Source: an uncultured Bacteroidia bacterium
GTDB taxonomy: Bacteria > Bacteroidota > Bacteroidia > Bacteroidales > Prolixibacteraceae
Length of the DNA: 64,000 nucleotides
Assembly (NCBI GenBank): GCA_903927965.1
Contig: CAIYPA010000200.1
Location: 1-64,000, forward strand
Reading direction: 5' to 3'
The first letter of the stretch is position 1. The number at the start of each line of letters is the position of its first letter. The notes beneath the pieces were generated by a model. The model did not search any database. It had not been told where the DNA came from and worked only from the letters and a program-made list of their open reading frames with translations. Both the position numbers and the translations under genes were made by a program. Shown here piece by piece: positions 51,201 to 59,471 of the stretch.

Positions 51201-51694
51201 GTCTCTGGTCGTATGAGGCGCCAAGTCCGGCAAGGACTTTCCATCCTTTGGGACATTACCGCACACAAGCCTGGTTGTCATTCGATTATGGACTGACGGG
51301 TTGTGGCTTCTGGTGCTACAACTCCAACAATGTCAATAACCTCTGGCGGGTTACGGCTCCCGATGATTACGATGCTGTCTATAATGACGGGATCAATATC
51401 ATCCCCTCGCGACGTTGGGAGGCCAGCCGTGACGGGATTGAAGATTATCACCTATTAATGATGCTGAAACGTAAGATTGCCGACTTTAAAAACGGATCTG
51501 AAAAACAAAAAGCAATTGCCCTCGAAGCCGAAAGCAATATGAACCGGATCGTGAGTGGCATCACAGCCAATGTCAAGAATATCAAGGAGATCAGCCGCGA
51601 TTTTATCTCTTATGAGGTGGATTATTCCTTATTTGTGGAGGGAAGGAAAACTTTGATCGGATACCTTGAAAAGATGAACCAGATGTCGGAATAG
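48242..51694 (+). CDS. Secreted FG-GAP/PQQ-like repeat protein with DUF4091 domain
   Basis: This protein has 1150 residues. The order is signal peptide (MKLELKKLIPVIMATLLTTV), a beta-propeller of about 420 residues with repeats such as DIDGDGKLES, DIDGDGKAEI, DLNGDGRYEL and DLDRDGKLDV (calcium-binding type), a middle beta-rich region, and a C-terminal DUF4091 domain (about 880-1150) with GCGFWCYNSNN and RRWEASRDGIEDY. DUF4091 is related to GH123-like glycosidases, so a carbohydrate target is likely, possibly N-acetylgalactosamine-containing glycan. Divergent from GH92. The active site is not confirmed. Confidence 0.82.
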   Translation: MKLELKKLIPVIMATLLTTVAMSQNLNLITNWKYNITAPSGRSSGAGIPMPFPDGKHPNSLVVGVGYGVVRLDPFGKEIFNFKAAGNVMVPAIGDLNCDGKSEIVIPVNSGMVHCIDENGKQLWEYDLKDYLYDYGSAVVTDIDGDGKLESLFNAKAGTIYCLNSDGVLRWKVNAEPRACNPAVGDIDGDGKAEIFYGTDLSKIFCLDYQGRYLWHTEILNGVYGRSSPTLADLNGDGRYELVMPHSNTTPYPAIVVLDAHSSKLLWKGNTVMQNYGGTSVADLDRDGKLDVIVVDKGNAVNVFNWNGSLKWCTTLSGHGMFYASGVADFFNDGHFEVLCGCRQTGPEGQTLFLLDSKGKVLQEFKEGGDRQTSPLIVDLNGDKIPEIYSTDAAQKNIVCSTLEGSKAGGEIPWACWKNSPSNTGFIRSLSGKHFPMDIKRLNKLAESEELPSFIGKNSISVNLPSTYKGSELVCEARITDGQIINSNFFWSENKNNRIEIPYLISSAEDQNLEYILRDRNSKEIVIHKSVKVSAKGYLKDQEYLMASGTEIDEMAKQLPASDFSLANGLNTAISQADELLTRIVTMKDPLKLEMAVKNIESNREKIGFGLKYGRFLNRIRQNGIRGTFFVWQNPNPWDEAKPEDIFPTNKLSDTSKVSVLAMGNETEAVAFEITNLAESSQVIKVYPYNLVDSQGKAIPFHDIVELREAVNTPTNKGIMVDEVLPKLNEGNTLYLGSTDSRKLWVNLNTKTLAPGRYEIRLGFESVSPVESVQTVEISLEVSTVRVPEKNDFAFNTWSSIEIADEIMREKVIKDLIDHKIGVLSMLPGPRFYLDNQGKLMEDWSHWDKYYTPLKDKIICFVTGALSVETNGRQLSKEEYASYLKDAYTLAQKGMAARGIEKKQWAIYVMDEPALTGYPSIEIAVKIAMEIRAASPDVELYIDPAGMVRPETMKPFEGLIDIYSPQIDLLKDPDGKLLSYFHQLNKRLWSYEAPSPARTFHPLGHYRTQAWLSFDYGLTGCGFWCYNSNNVNNLWRVTAPDDYDAVYNDGINIIPSRRWEASRDGIEDYHLLMMLKRKIADFKNGSEKQKAIALEAESNMNRIVSGITANVKNIKEISRDFISYEVDYSLFVEGRKTLIGYLEKMNQMSE

Positions 51695-51734
51695 AAATTT
51701 AATTTAGGATCTGTAGTTTAGGTATTTGCGTATT

Positions 51735-52430
51735 TTATAACATCTGATGTGCTTTATCTTTGTTCCTTAAGAAAAAGGTGGCAGAAATTTGAAGAACATG
51801 ATTCTTCATCTTATAGTAGGTCGTATTGCTGATGTCTTTTAATCCCTCAATGTAATTGATCCCAAAGCCAAGATTATTAATCTCAATAGCTGTCCCAACA
51901 TTTATTCCAAAATCAAATCGTTCCTTTGGATTTAAATCAAAGGTTTTGAAATTGTTATAAGTCGATTTTGACCAGATTAATTTCCGGTATAATCCCAAAC
52001 CAAAAGTCGGCCCTGCATAAAAGCACAAATTTAATTTGTCGGATAAACTTAATTTATATGCCAGGTTTGCAGGAATCTCCAGATAACCTGTGCTTTGCCG
52101 TACTGATTCCGGCTCAGTAAACGACCCAAAATTTGATCCATAACCAGGCAAATCTGGAGTAACCGCAATCGCTGGATTGACTTTATATCCCTTAACAGAG
52201 TAGGATAACCCAGTAGTAAAGAATAATTTCCTGACTAATGGGAATTCAGCAACTACACCAAAATGGAGGGCTGATAATGGCCTTGCATAATCGCCATCCG
52301 AATTGGTGGCTTTAGAAATGTTCAATCCTCCCTGAATACCAAACTTTTGTGCATTAACACATTGATAACCCAACAATAACACTGCCAATAAGAGTAACCC
52401 AGCTTTTAAATATTTTAATATCGGATTCAT
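51735..52430 (-). CDS. Outer-membrane beta-barrel protein (PorT-type)
   Basis: This protein has 231 residues from ATG 52430, with a signal peptide (LKAGLLLLAVLLLGYQCVNA), then FGIQGGLNISKATN, typical of the small OMP_b-brl_2/PorT barrel family. It contains many alternate hydrophobic strands and GLSYSVKGY motifs, and the last segment is LQISATFFL. The start at 52430 is chosen because the region upstream of it contains the tyrS terminator hairpin (52458-52482). It is probably a structural or binding barrel; the exact role is unknown. The gene lies just downstream of tyrS, after that terminator. Confidence 0.82.
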   Translation of the reverse strand: MNPILKYLKAGLLLLAVLLLGYQCVNAQKFGIQGGLNISKATNSDGDYARPLSALHFGVVAEFPLVRKLFFTTGLSYSVKGYKVNPAIAVTPDLPGYGSNFGSFTEPESVRQSTGYLEIPANLAYKLSLSDKLNLCFYAGPTFGLGLYRKLIWSKSTYNNFKTFDLNPKERFDFGINVGTAIEINNLGFGINYIEGLKDISNTTYYKMKNHVLQISATFFLRNKDKAHQML

Positions 52431-52457
52431 TTGATGGTTATTAGATTGCAAAAAAAA

Positions 52458-52482
52458 CATGGTGAATAAAAAATTCACCATG
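52458..52482 (-). terminator. Intrinsic terminator of tyrS
   Basis: CATGGTGAAT (52458-52467) and ATTCACCATG (52473-52482) are a perfect 10-bp stem with a 5-base loop. On the minus strand it is followed by TTTTTTT (complement of 52451-52457). It lies 36 bases after the tyrS stop. Confidence 0.85.
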
Positions 52483-52517
52483 CTAAAGTACTTTAATAAC
52501 TATACGAAATATTAAAC

Positions 52518-53813
52518 TTACTGAATCACCAGCAAAAAATAGTTCTTCTTCCCTTTCTGTACCAATAAATATTTGTCCCCAATCAATTTGGCAGGGGTTG
52601 CGATTTCGTCAGGTCCTTCAACTTTCACTTTGTTCACAGCAACACCGCCACCAGCAATGGTACGTCGGGCTTCTCCTTTTGATGGGAACACCGTTGTCTT
52701 CTCTGCCAAAAGTTCAATGATGTTGATTCCTGATTCCAAATCAGCCTTAGCCACATTGAACTGAGGGACTCCTTCAAATACAGACAAAAAAGTTGCTTCG
52801 TCCAATTTTCGCAAGGTCTCCTCTGTCCCTTTTCCAAAAAGGATCTCCGAAGCTTCAACAGCAAGGTTGTAATCGGCTTCGGAATGGACCATGCAGGTTA
52901 CCTCTTTGGCCAGTACTTTCTGGAGTTGACGAAGATGCGGCGCAACATGATGTTCTTCAATCAATTGATCAATCGTTTCTTTTGCCAGGACCGTAAATAT
53001 CTTAATGTATTTCTCTGCATCAACATCTGATGTGTTCAACCAGAACTGATAAAACTGATAGGGCGAGGTCCTGACAGGATCGAGCCACACGTTTCCTGAT
53101 TCTGTTTTCCCGAATTTTGTACCATCTGCCTTTTTTATCAACGGACAAGTGAGCGCAAAAGCCTCACCACCTGCTTTCCTCCGGATCAGTTCAGTTCCGG
53201 TTGTGATATTTCCCCACTGGTCGGAACCTCCCATCTGCAATTTGCAGTTTTTCGTTTCGTACAAGTGGAGGAAGTCAGTTCCCTGTACCAGCTGATAAGT
53301 GAACTCAGTAAATGACATGCCAGCCATACCACTTTCAGGATCGAGCCTCTTTTTGACTGAATCTTTGGCCATCATGTAATTGACCGTGATGTGCTTCCCA
53401 ATGTCGCGAATAAAACCCAGGAAACTGAATTCTTTCATCCAGTCGTAATTATTGACCATCTCCGCGGAGGTTTCACCTTCTGAATCGAAATCAAGAAATT
53501 TGGCCAACTGAACTTTCAGACATTCCTGGTTGTGGCGTAAAGTTGGTTCATCCAAAAGGTTACGCTCCTGTGATTTTCCCGATGGGTCACCGATCATACC
53601 TGTAGCCCCACCCACCAAAACGATAGGCTTGTGTCCGCAAAGTTGAAAATGCTTCAACATCATCACACCCACAAGATGTCCGATATGCAATGAGTCGGCT
53701 GTTGGGTCGATCCCAACATAGGCAGCGGTTACCTCTTTTTTCAACTGCTCTTGGAGCCCGGGCATCATGTCATGGATCATGCCCCTCCATGTCAATTCTT
53801 CGACAAAATTCAT
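52518..53813 (-). CDS. tyrS: Tyrosyl-tRNA synthetase
   Basis: This class I aminoacyl-tRNA synthetase (431 residues from ATG 53813) charges tRNA-Tyr. HIGH is present as SLHIGHL, near residue 45 from this start. The KMSKS-type loop is KFGKT (about 233-237), normal in bacterial TyrS. The C-terminal S4-like RNA-binding domain includes [16 protein letters not shown]. An in-frame ATG four codons upstream (53825) is equally readable; the shorter form matches usual MNFVEEL starts. It has a -7 box CAAAGATA (minus TATCTTTG) at 53839-53846. A housekeeping gene, and a good reference for normal composition of the window. Confidence 0.97.
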   Translation of the reverse strand: MNFVEELTWRGMIHDMMPGLQEQLKKEVTAAYVGIDPTADSLHIGHLVGVMMLKHFQLCGHKPIVLVGGATGMIGDPSGKSQERNLLDEPTLRHNQECLKVQLAKFLDFDSEGETSAEMVNNYDWMKEFSFLGFIRDIGKHITVNYMMAKDSVKKRLDPESGMAGMSFTEFTYQLVQGTDFLHLYETKNCKLQMGGSDQWGNITTGTELIRRKAGGEAFALTCPLIKKADGTKFGKTESGNVWLDPVRTSPYQFYQFWLNTSDVDAEKYIKIFTVLAKETIDQLIEEHHVAPHLRQLQKVLAKEVTCMVHSEADYNLAVEASEILFGKGTEETLRKLDEATFLSVFEGVPQFNVAKADLESGINIIELLAEKTTVFPSKGEARRTIAGGGVAVNKVKVEGPDEIATPAKLIGDKYLLVQKGKKNYFLLVIQ

Positions 53814-53838
53814 TGTATGGTTCACTTAAAATTTTGCG

Positions 53839-53846
53839 CAAAGATA
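53839..53846 (-). promoter_or_regulatory. Probable -7 box of tyrS
   Basis: On the minus strand TATCTTTG lies 25 bases upstream of the tyrS start and matches TAnnTTTG. The -33 element is weak (a TTTT about 20 bases further), so only the -7 box is called. Confidence 0.5.
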
Positions 53847-53936
53847 CGTTTTTTAAAAGTGTGAATAAAAATTGAAATATTGTTTGGGGTCATAGATCTA
53901 AAATATTGTAATATTGCTGTCCAAAGTGCTTTGATT

Positions 53937-55004
53937 ATGAGAAAAATTTATTCGTTTCTGATCTTTATGTTATTGCATATCGGACTCTTTGGCCAGGATC
54001 AGGTCAAACCAGTACCTGAAGTTAAAACAGATTATTGGGGAGACGTCGATGGATATATCAATCGGCAGGATAAGGAAACGCTGAACCTTGTAGAGGAAGC
54101 CATAAAGGACAACCCTCCTTCCTTAGAGATGGGACTGACAAGAAGAATGGCATTATTGATGATTGACAATGTCTTGCATGAAGAGAAAGCCTCAACACGC
54201 CCTGCAGTTCAGGAATTTCTTGAGAACCGGATCAAGAGTGCCATTGAGGGGATCAGAACCACAAATGTTACCCAAGGGGCTGTTATCTGGAAGCTATACA
54301 ACCATTCGTATGTCGTTAAAACAAAATCATTTACGTTTGGTTTTGATATTCAACGGGGTTTCAGGACATCAGAAGGTCAGGTACTTGATAAAGAATTGAT
54401 GCAACAGGTGATTGATCAGATAGATGTTCTTTTCATATCGCATTACCATGGTGACCATACCGATGAATGGGTCGCAGAAACTTTCCTTGCACAGAACAAA
54501 CCGGTTGTTTCGCCACCCGATCTATGGGCGGACAAACCGTTTTATGGAAAGATCCTCCATCCCGAAAGGAAAGCAACCGAAGTTCAAAAGATCAACCTTC
54601 CCGTCAAGGGAATTAAGCTTGATGTTGTCGTTAATCCCGGCCATCAGGAGGAAACCATCCTGAACAACGTTTACCTGATCACAACTCCCGAAGGGCTGAC
54701 CTTTGTCCAAACGGGTGACCAGTCGAACGAAAAAGACTTTGAATGGATCGACAAGGTTGGGGATACTTTCAAGGTGGATGTGGTAATGGCCAACAGCTGG
54801 GCCGTTTATCCCGACATGAGGCTGTATCGTGGATTCCGCCCCAAACTGATCATACCTGGCCATGAAAATGAGATGGGGCATACGATCGACCATCGTGAAC
54901 CGTACTGGCTCAATCCTGTCCGGCTTGGCGATGGAAAAACTTTCCCATGGGTACAGTTGATCTGGGGGGAGAAATATCAATATCTTCCCGGTAAATTGAA
55001 ATAA
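53937..55004 (+). CDS. Secreted metallo-beta-lactamase-fold hydrolase
   Basis: This protein has 355 residues from ATG 53937 with a signal peptide (MRKIYSFLIFMLLHIGLFGQ). The metal site HxHxDH is present as HYHGDH at 169-174, and PGHEN and GDQSNE later carry further metal ligands of the fold. The N-terminal 110 residues are an additional helical domain. The substrate is unknown; the group includes L-ascorbate-6-phosphate lactonase-like and other zinc hydrolases. The in-frame upstream ATG at 53880 adds residues without a signal peptide start, so 53937 is chosen. It is divergent from tyrS and followed by a small membrane protein gene. Confidence 0.82.
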   Translation: MRKIYSFLIFMLLHIGLFGQDQVKPVPEVKTDYWGDVDGYINRQDKETLNLVEEAIKDNPPSLEMGLTRRMALLMIDNVLHEEKASTRPAVQEFLENRIKSAIEGIRTTNVTQGAVIWKLYNHSYVVKTKSFTFGFDIQRGFRTSEGQVLDKELMQQVIDQIDVLFISHYHGDHTDEWVAETFLAQNKPVVSPPDLWADKPFYGKILHPERKATEVQKINLPVKGIKLDVVVNPGHQEETILNNVYLITTPEGLTFVQTGDQSNEKDFEWIDKVGDTFKVDVVMANSWAVYPDMRLYRGFRPKLIIPGHENEMGHTIDHREPYWLNPVRLGDGKTFPWVQLIWGEKYQYLPGKLK

Positions 55005-55024
55005 AGAAACTGAATAACTAAATT

Positions 55025-55201
55025 ATGAAAAATTCCCGATTCTTTGACATTCTGTTTATCCTAATTTACTGCATAATCTTCTCTTTGATAACTTATTATG
55101 ATTATACAAAACTTCTTGGTCAATTTTCGGTCATTGTCGCATTGGCAGCTTATTTTGTTGGCAAATACGTTGGGCGGGTAGAAACCAGGAAAAAACCTTA
55201 A
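55025..55201 (+). CDS. Small membrane protein
   Basis: This 58-residue product from ATG 55025 has two membrane segments (about 6-24 and 34-48) and a basic tail (VGRVETRKKP). Its start is 20 bases after the metallo-hydrolase stop, so it is probably co-transcribed. No family is recognised. The region 55202-55383 after it is AT-rich and I see nothing else there. Confidence 0.6.
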   Translation: MKNSRFFDILFILIYCIIFSLITYYDYTKLLGQFSVIVALAAYFVGKYVGRVETRKKP

Positions 55202-55383
55202 AGAGGACTAGTCCCAATAATCATTTTCGATTAAGTCTCTAATGTTCGGGAATTTGTGTAAATTACAAAATAAAAAAATGAAGATACGGAATTAGGATTA
55301 ACCATGATGAACGAGTCCGCTTTCTTGATCAGATCTTTAATTAATGAAGTTTTAATTTAAAATTCATATAAAGCCTATATTTC

Positions 55384-55432
55384 GGCAGCAAATATTCTTA
55401 TGTTGCCAATTTATAGTTTTTTGTTATATTTG
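55384..55432 (+). promoter_or_regulatory. Promoter and operator-like repeat of the AbiE-type pair
   Basis: TTG at 55403-55405 and TATATTTG at 55425-55432, 19 bases apart, match the Bacteroidota promoter form 15 bases before the antitoxin ATG. GGCAGCAAA (from 55384) and TTGCC (55403-55407) form an imperfect inverted repeat that resembles the one at 56183-56205. Confidence 0.6.
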
Positions 55433-55446
55433 TATTTTAACTTACA

Positions 55447-56196
55447 ATGATCGGTACAAAGAAATTGCATGTAGACCAACTGAAGGATTATTTCAAAGAC
55501 AAAGAAATCTTTGAAACATCAGATATCAGGGGTTTTTATTCGGATAAGGAACCGGAGGTTAAAACAGCAACCTTAAACTGGAGAATTTACAATTTAGTTC
55601 AAACAGGTGTGCTTAATCGGATAGGAAGAGGTAAATTCAGAGCTGGCAGCAAAAGAAAATGCCTACCTGAAATTTCCGTTAAAATAAAATCAATTTCCAT
55701 TAAGCTAAAAAAAGAATTTCCATATTTGAGAATATGCATTTGGAATACCTCTTTCCTTAACGAATTTATGATCCACCAACCAGGTCGGTTTTATATATTG
55801 ATCGAGGTGGAAAAGGAAGCAATGCAATCTGTTTTCTATTATTTAAAAGAAAATAAGTTCCCGGTATTTATTGACCCGACAAAGGATATTATCGATAAAT
55901 ATATTTCTTTTGAGCAAGAAACTATAATCGTAAAGTCACTGGTTTCAGAAGCTCCCATGCAAGATTTGAATGGTATCAATTCAGCCACAATTGAAAAAAT
56001 GTTGGTCGATATTTATTGTGATGATGTGATATTTGCCGCGCAGCAAGGTTCTGAAATGAGAACCATTTTTGAGGAAGCAATGAACAAATATGCAGTAAAT
56101 AAAGACCGTATGTTACGTTATGCCAATAGAAGAAGGAAGAAAGATGATTTTCGTGTGTATTTAAGTTCACTATCAAATTATCGGCAGCAAAATTAA
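55447..56196 (+). CDS. AbiEi-like antitoxin (type IV, DUF6577-like)
   Basis: This protein has 249 residues. The N-terminal winged-helix region (about 1-75, with TATLNWRIYNLVQTGVLNRI and GRGKFRAG) resembles the DNA-binding part of AbiEi antitoxins, which autoregulate the operon. The C-terminal part (about 80-249) is the domain that counters the toxin; TIEKMLVDIYCDDVIFAAQ resembles the AbiEi C-terminal core. It is directly followed by an AbiEii-type toxin gene (21-base gap), the usual order. Assignment is by context plus resemblance; direct function not shown. Confidence 0.78.
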   Translation: MIGTKKLHVDQLKDYFKDKEIFETSDIRGFYSDKEPEVKTATLNWRIYNLVQTGVLNRIGRGKFRAGSKRKCLPEISVKIKSISIKLKKEFPYLRICIWNTSFLNEFMIHQPGRFYILIEVEKEAMQSVFYYLKENKFPVFIDPTKDIIDKYISFEQETIIVKSLVSEAPMQDLNGINSATIEKMLVDIYCDDVIFAAQQGSEMRTIFEEAMNKYAVNKDRMLRYANRRRKKDDFRVYLSSLSNYRQQN

Positions 56197-56205
56197 TTTA
56201 CTGCC
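56183..56205. promoter_or_regulatory. Second operator-like inverted repeat, in front of the toxin gene
   Basis: GGCAGCAAA and TTTACTGCC pair with one mismatch. The core GGCAGCAAA...TGCCAATTTAT resembles the element before the antitoxin (55384-55415), with 24- and 23-base spans. It overlaps the antitoxin stop codon and lies 12 bases before the toxin ATG at 56218. Confidence 0.5.
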
Positions 56206-56217
56206 AATTTATGGAAT

Positions 56218-57297
56218 ATGATAGATAGAGGTAAGTTTACTTTAGACTGGATAACCAAGATTTCGAAAGAAAACCGAAATGCCGATAAAATATTGGTAGA
56301 AAAGGTTATTCATGCTCTGCTATTGTTGGAAGGGTTAGTGAAGCAAAAAATACCTTTCGTTTTTAAAGGTGGTACAGCATTAATGCTCCATTTCAATTCA
56401 TCTAAAAGGTTATCAATTGATATTGATATTATTATATCTGAAATCCCTGAAAATCTGGATGAGCTACTTGGTAATGTTTCTTCCCAACAAGGTTTCGTAA
56501 GAAAAGAATCACAACTGCGTAATGCAAATTCGAAAATTGAAAAAGCACACTACAAGTTTTTCTATAATCCCTACTATAAAACAAGCAAAGAGGAGGAATA
56601 TGTGTTGCTTGACATCCTTTTTGAGGAAGTACAATACAAGAACTTAGTTGAATTAAGTATAAAGTCTTCATTTTTACCCGACAATGAGACTCCTTTAACT
56701 GTAATATCAGCATCAATAGAAGATTTGGCAGGCGATAAACTAACTGCTTTTGCACCAAATACAACCGGAATTCCATATTATAAAGGTAAGGATAGTATGA
56801 GTATGGAAATCATTAAACAATTGTACGATATTGGCAATTTGATCGATTATGTCACTGATTTGGAAACAATTAAAACTACATTTAGAAAATATGTAACGAC
56901 TGAACTTGAATATAGGGAAATGAATACGATTTCAGAAAAAGACGTTTTGAACGATATTTATCAAACGTCTTTATGTATAGTGACTAGAGGTTCAATGGGA
57001 AAAGGCGATTTTAATCAATTGCAGCAAGGAATACAGCAGGTTTCCAGATTCATTTTTTCTGAAAGTTATCATATTGAAAAAGCCACTACACATGCTTCAA
57101 AAGCTGCTTATATTGCGACACTAATAAAACACAATGCCAAAACAATTGAAAAATATGGCAACCCATTAAAAATGAAAGACTGGATTATCAGTGAACCCAT
57201 AAATACGAAACTAAATAAATTAAAAAAATCCAATCCTGAAGCTTTTTACTATTGGTACAAAATATACGAACTTGAAAACCATGCTCTTACTCGCTGA
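56218..57297 (+). CDS. AbiEii/AbiGii-type nucleotidyltransferase toxin
   Basis: This protein has 359 residues. The nucleotidyltransferase core is visible near the N-terminus: FKGGTALML (49-57) and RLSIDIDII (64-72) with the Asp pair at 68 and 70. A third conserved region reads ASIEDLAGDKLTAF. AbiEii toxins are nucleotidyltransferases (related MenT toxins modify tRNA) that block growth and can act in phage abortive infection. It follows the AbiEi-like antitoxin, and its last 17 bases overlap the acetyltransferase gene. The assigned role is by family plus context. Confidence 0.85.
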   Translation: MIDRGKFTLDWITKISKENRNADKILVEKVIHALLLLEGLVKQKIPFVFKGGTALMLHFNSSKRLSIDIDIIISEIPENLDELLGNVSSQQGFVRKESQLRNANSKIEKAHYKFFYNPYYKTSKEEEYVLLDILFEEVQYKNLVELSIKSSFLPDNETPLTVISASIEDLAGDKLTAFAPNTTGIPYYKGKDSMSMEIIKQLYDIGNLIDYVTDLETIKTTFRKYVTTELEYREMNTISEKDVLNDIYQTSLCIVTRGSMGKGDFNQLQQGIQQVSRFIFSESYHIEKATTHASKAAYIATLIKHNAKTIEKYGNPLKMKDWIISEPINTKLNKLKKSNPEAFYYWYKIYELENHALTR

Positions 57298-57820
57298 AAA
57301 AGAAGATCTTAGATTCCTTGTGGACACAAATTTTGACATCAAATACCTGTCACCGGTTCAAAAGTATGTTCAGTGGAAATTGGAGAACAACAAATGGGAT
57401 GATTACAATGAACTGTACCAAGCGTCCAAAATGATTGAGCGGCTTAAAACCCAGGAAAATATCTGGATGGAAACGCATTTGTTGTTAAAAAATGAGGCCA
57501 TAACTGGCGTTCTGCTGATCGTAGGAGGAGAAATAAAAAAACTGGAAAATAAATACAGCGTTGAGGATCAGGAACATTCGCTTTTGCTAAAGTATTTTCA
57601 CATTGTCGATAAAGGAAAAGGATTGGGAAGTTATTGGCTAAAATCTGTCATCCTTCCTTATTACGAGGGAAAAGGGTTCCGACAGATCTATCTGAATTCG
57701 ACCCATCCGGACTCCTTTCCTTTTTACAAACGTTTAGGGTCTGTAATTTCCCAATATGAACAACCAAGTGACAATAACTTATTTAAAAGATTGGGAAACA
57801 GCTTTTTAATAAATATATAG
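57281..57820 (+). CDS. GNAT-like acetyltransferase coupled to the toxin gene
   Basis: This protein has 179 residues from ATG 57281. A GNAT pattern is visible in the C-terminal half: a strand LLLKYFHIV, the acetyl-CoA loop DKGKGLGSYWLK and a final YEGKGFRQIYLNSTHPDSFPFYKRLG. The N-terminal half is less typical. The start overlaps the toxin end by 17 bases, so translation is coupled, which is not usual for AbiE pairs. It may be an independent resistance-type or modification gene, or a third component. The substrate is unknown. Confidence 0.7.
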   Translation: MLLLAEKEDLRFLVDTNFDIKYLSPVQKYVQWKLENNKWDDYNELYQASKMIERLKTQENIWMETHLLLKNEAITGVLLIVGGEIKKLENKYSVEDQEHSLLLKYFHIVDKGKGLGSYWLKSVILPYYEGKGFRQIYLNSTHPDSFPFYKRLGSVISQYEQPSDNNLFKRLGNSFLINI

Positions 57821-57870
57821 AAGGATTCGACCTTCAATGTATTGAGCATTAAAACATTCAGTTTAGATCC

Positions 57871-57945
57871 TCTGCGAGAATCTGCGGGATCTGCGGGAGA
57901 GAAAGAGAATATTTCCCGCAGATTACGCTGATTTTCGCAGAAATA
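57871..57945. repeat. Dispersed intergenic repeat (TCTGCGGGA type)
   Basis: Direct copies TCTGCGAGA, TCTGCGGGA and TCTGCGGGA are followed by an inverted arm TTCCCGCAGATTACGCTGA and TTTTCGCAGAAA. This is the known kind of degenerate TCTGCGGGA/GCAGAT repeat found between genes in many Bacteroidota genomes. It would form a long hairpin. Confidence 0.55.
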
Positions 57946-58019
57946 TTCACAATTCGCTTATTGCTAATTAATTATGAAGACGGTTGATAATTTAAATAAT
58001 TCACATTATAAAACTCAAA

Positions 58020-59450
58020 ATGGAACGACGAACTTTTATCAGAAATACAGCGATCGGAAGTGCCGGACTTGTCGGAGCATCTTCATTTTCCCCTTTTTCA
58101 GCACAAGCATCAAACAATGAAAAGGTAACCCCATTGATAGGAAACCGGTTCCTGACCCTGTGCATCATGATCAGGACTACTCCCTGGGAAGTTTCACGGG
58201 ATGTTAAATTGATCAAACAAGACGAATCCAAATTTCATACCTTAAAGGTGGTGCGCGACCTTCGCGAAGCATTTGCAGTAAACAATCCTGATGGACGTTT
58301 AACCTGGGGATTCACTCTGAATGCACTCGAAGACAAAAGGCCCAATTACGTGGATATCCGGAAGTATATCGTTGAATGTCAACAGAAATATGGCGATGAA
58401 GTCACCTATTTCCCTGGTTATTTTCCAGCCTTGTACCTCCCTAGGGAAAGGGTAAACCGCGAAATCAGCGAAGCTATCCAAATCATTTCGGCATTGGTGG
58501 GTGGCGGATACCCGCCCAAATCGGTCATGGGTGGGTTTCTTTCGGCCGAAAACCTACGGCATCTTTCCGAAAAAGAGAACATCCATGTTGCCCATGGTGT
58601 GATCTGGAGCCAACATGCAGTCGATGGTGGCGGGGCCGATGGATCCCCTTCCTATCCTTATTATCCCTCCAAAGAACATTTTTGCAAACCGGCACAATCA
58701 AAAACCGATTTTATTGATTGTGTGAACCTTGATGGTTGGAGCGTCGATTTTTCGTGTGCCCGTGTGAGCGGTGGAATCCGTGGCACCAATCCATTTAACG
58801 GTGCCTCAAGCCGTCGTGGAGTAGGGCCGATCGAGACCTATTGTGAATGGGGATTGGATATTGGTCAGTTGGGTGTGATGCACACGCAGTCGCTCCATTT
58901 TGACAAGGGATTTGCATTGAATGGCTTCGGTTGGATCCCCAACATTTGGGAGGCGACACTTGTGAAGAAACCCGAAAGAAAAGATTGGGGAGAAACCTTT
59001 TGCCTGTCGGCTATGGTCAAATGGATAGGTGAGACAAAGGAGAAATGGCCCGATGTCAAATTTGTCACATTCGGGGAGTTCGGCGAAATCTGGCGCAACC
59101 ATTACAGCGACAATGAAAAATGGAATTATAAATTTGAAGAGCGTGGCCTTGGGATTGGCAATTCATGGGGAGACGAGGACATCCGCTGGTTTATGAACAA
59201 GAGTTTCCGATTGGCGATGGTGAAAAACTGGCAGCAAAAAACGCCCGAACTTGTCTATGACTTCACCCGGTATGACCTTCCTGCAAAGGAACCTGCAGAT
59301 CCGAGTCCCGAAAAGCCGAACAAAGACTGGAGCCTGATGAACCGCATGAACCAGAAAGGGATACGTATGCAAGACAAGCCGGTTGCATTGAATGACTTGA
59401 AAAAAGAGGACAAGGATCTGATAGCCAGATATTATCCCGAATTATTTTAA
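58020..59450 (+). CDS. Secreted DUF3863-like protein, Tat/Sec signal
   Basis: This protein has 476 residues. The N-terminus MERRTFIRNTAIGSAGLVGASSFS is a twin-arginine-like signal (RRTFIR), followed by a small linker. The mature part, with GGFLSAENLRHLSEKENIHV and SYPYYPSKEHFC, resembles DUF3863, a family of Bacteroidota secreted proteins of unknown enzymatic role. The fold may be a deacetylase-like or TIM-barrel type. It is followed 21 bases later by the phosphodiesterase-like gene on the same strand. No catalytic assignment is made. Confidence 0.65.
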   Translation: MERRTFIRNTAIGSAGLVGASSFSPFSAQASNNEKVTPLIGNRFLTLCIMIRTTPWEVSRDVKLIKQDESKFHTLKVVRDLREAFAVNNPDGRLTWGFTLNALEDKRPNYVDIRKYIVECQQKYGDEVTYFPGYFPALYLPRERVNREISEAIQIISALVGGGYPPKSVMGGFLSAENLRHLSEKENIHVAHGVIWSQHAVDGGGADGSPSYPYYPSKEHFCKPAQSKTDFIDCVNLDGWSVDFSCARVSGGIRGTNPFNGASSRRGVGPIETYCEWGLDIGQLGVMHTQSLHFDKGFALNGFGWIPNIWEATLVKKPERKDWGETFCLSAMVKWIGETKEKWPDVKFVTFGEFGEIWRNHYSDNEKWNYKFEERGLGIGNSWGDEDIRWFMNKSFRLAMVKNWQQKTPELVYDFTRYDLPAKEPADPSPEKPNKDWSLMNRMNQKGIRMQDKPVALNDLKKEDKDLIARYYPELF

Positions 59451-59471
59451 TGCATAAAATAGAAACAAACC

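Noticed and set aside
51735..52481. Longer start (52481) for the beta-barrel gene
   Set aside because: The added part would lie across the tyrS terminator hairpin; the ATG at 52430 begins a proper signal peptide.
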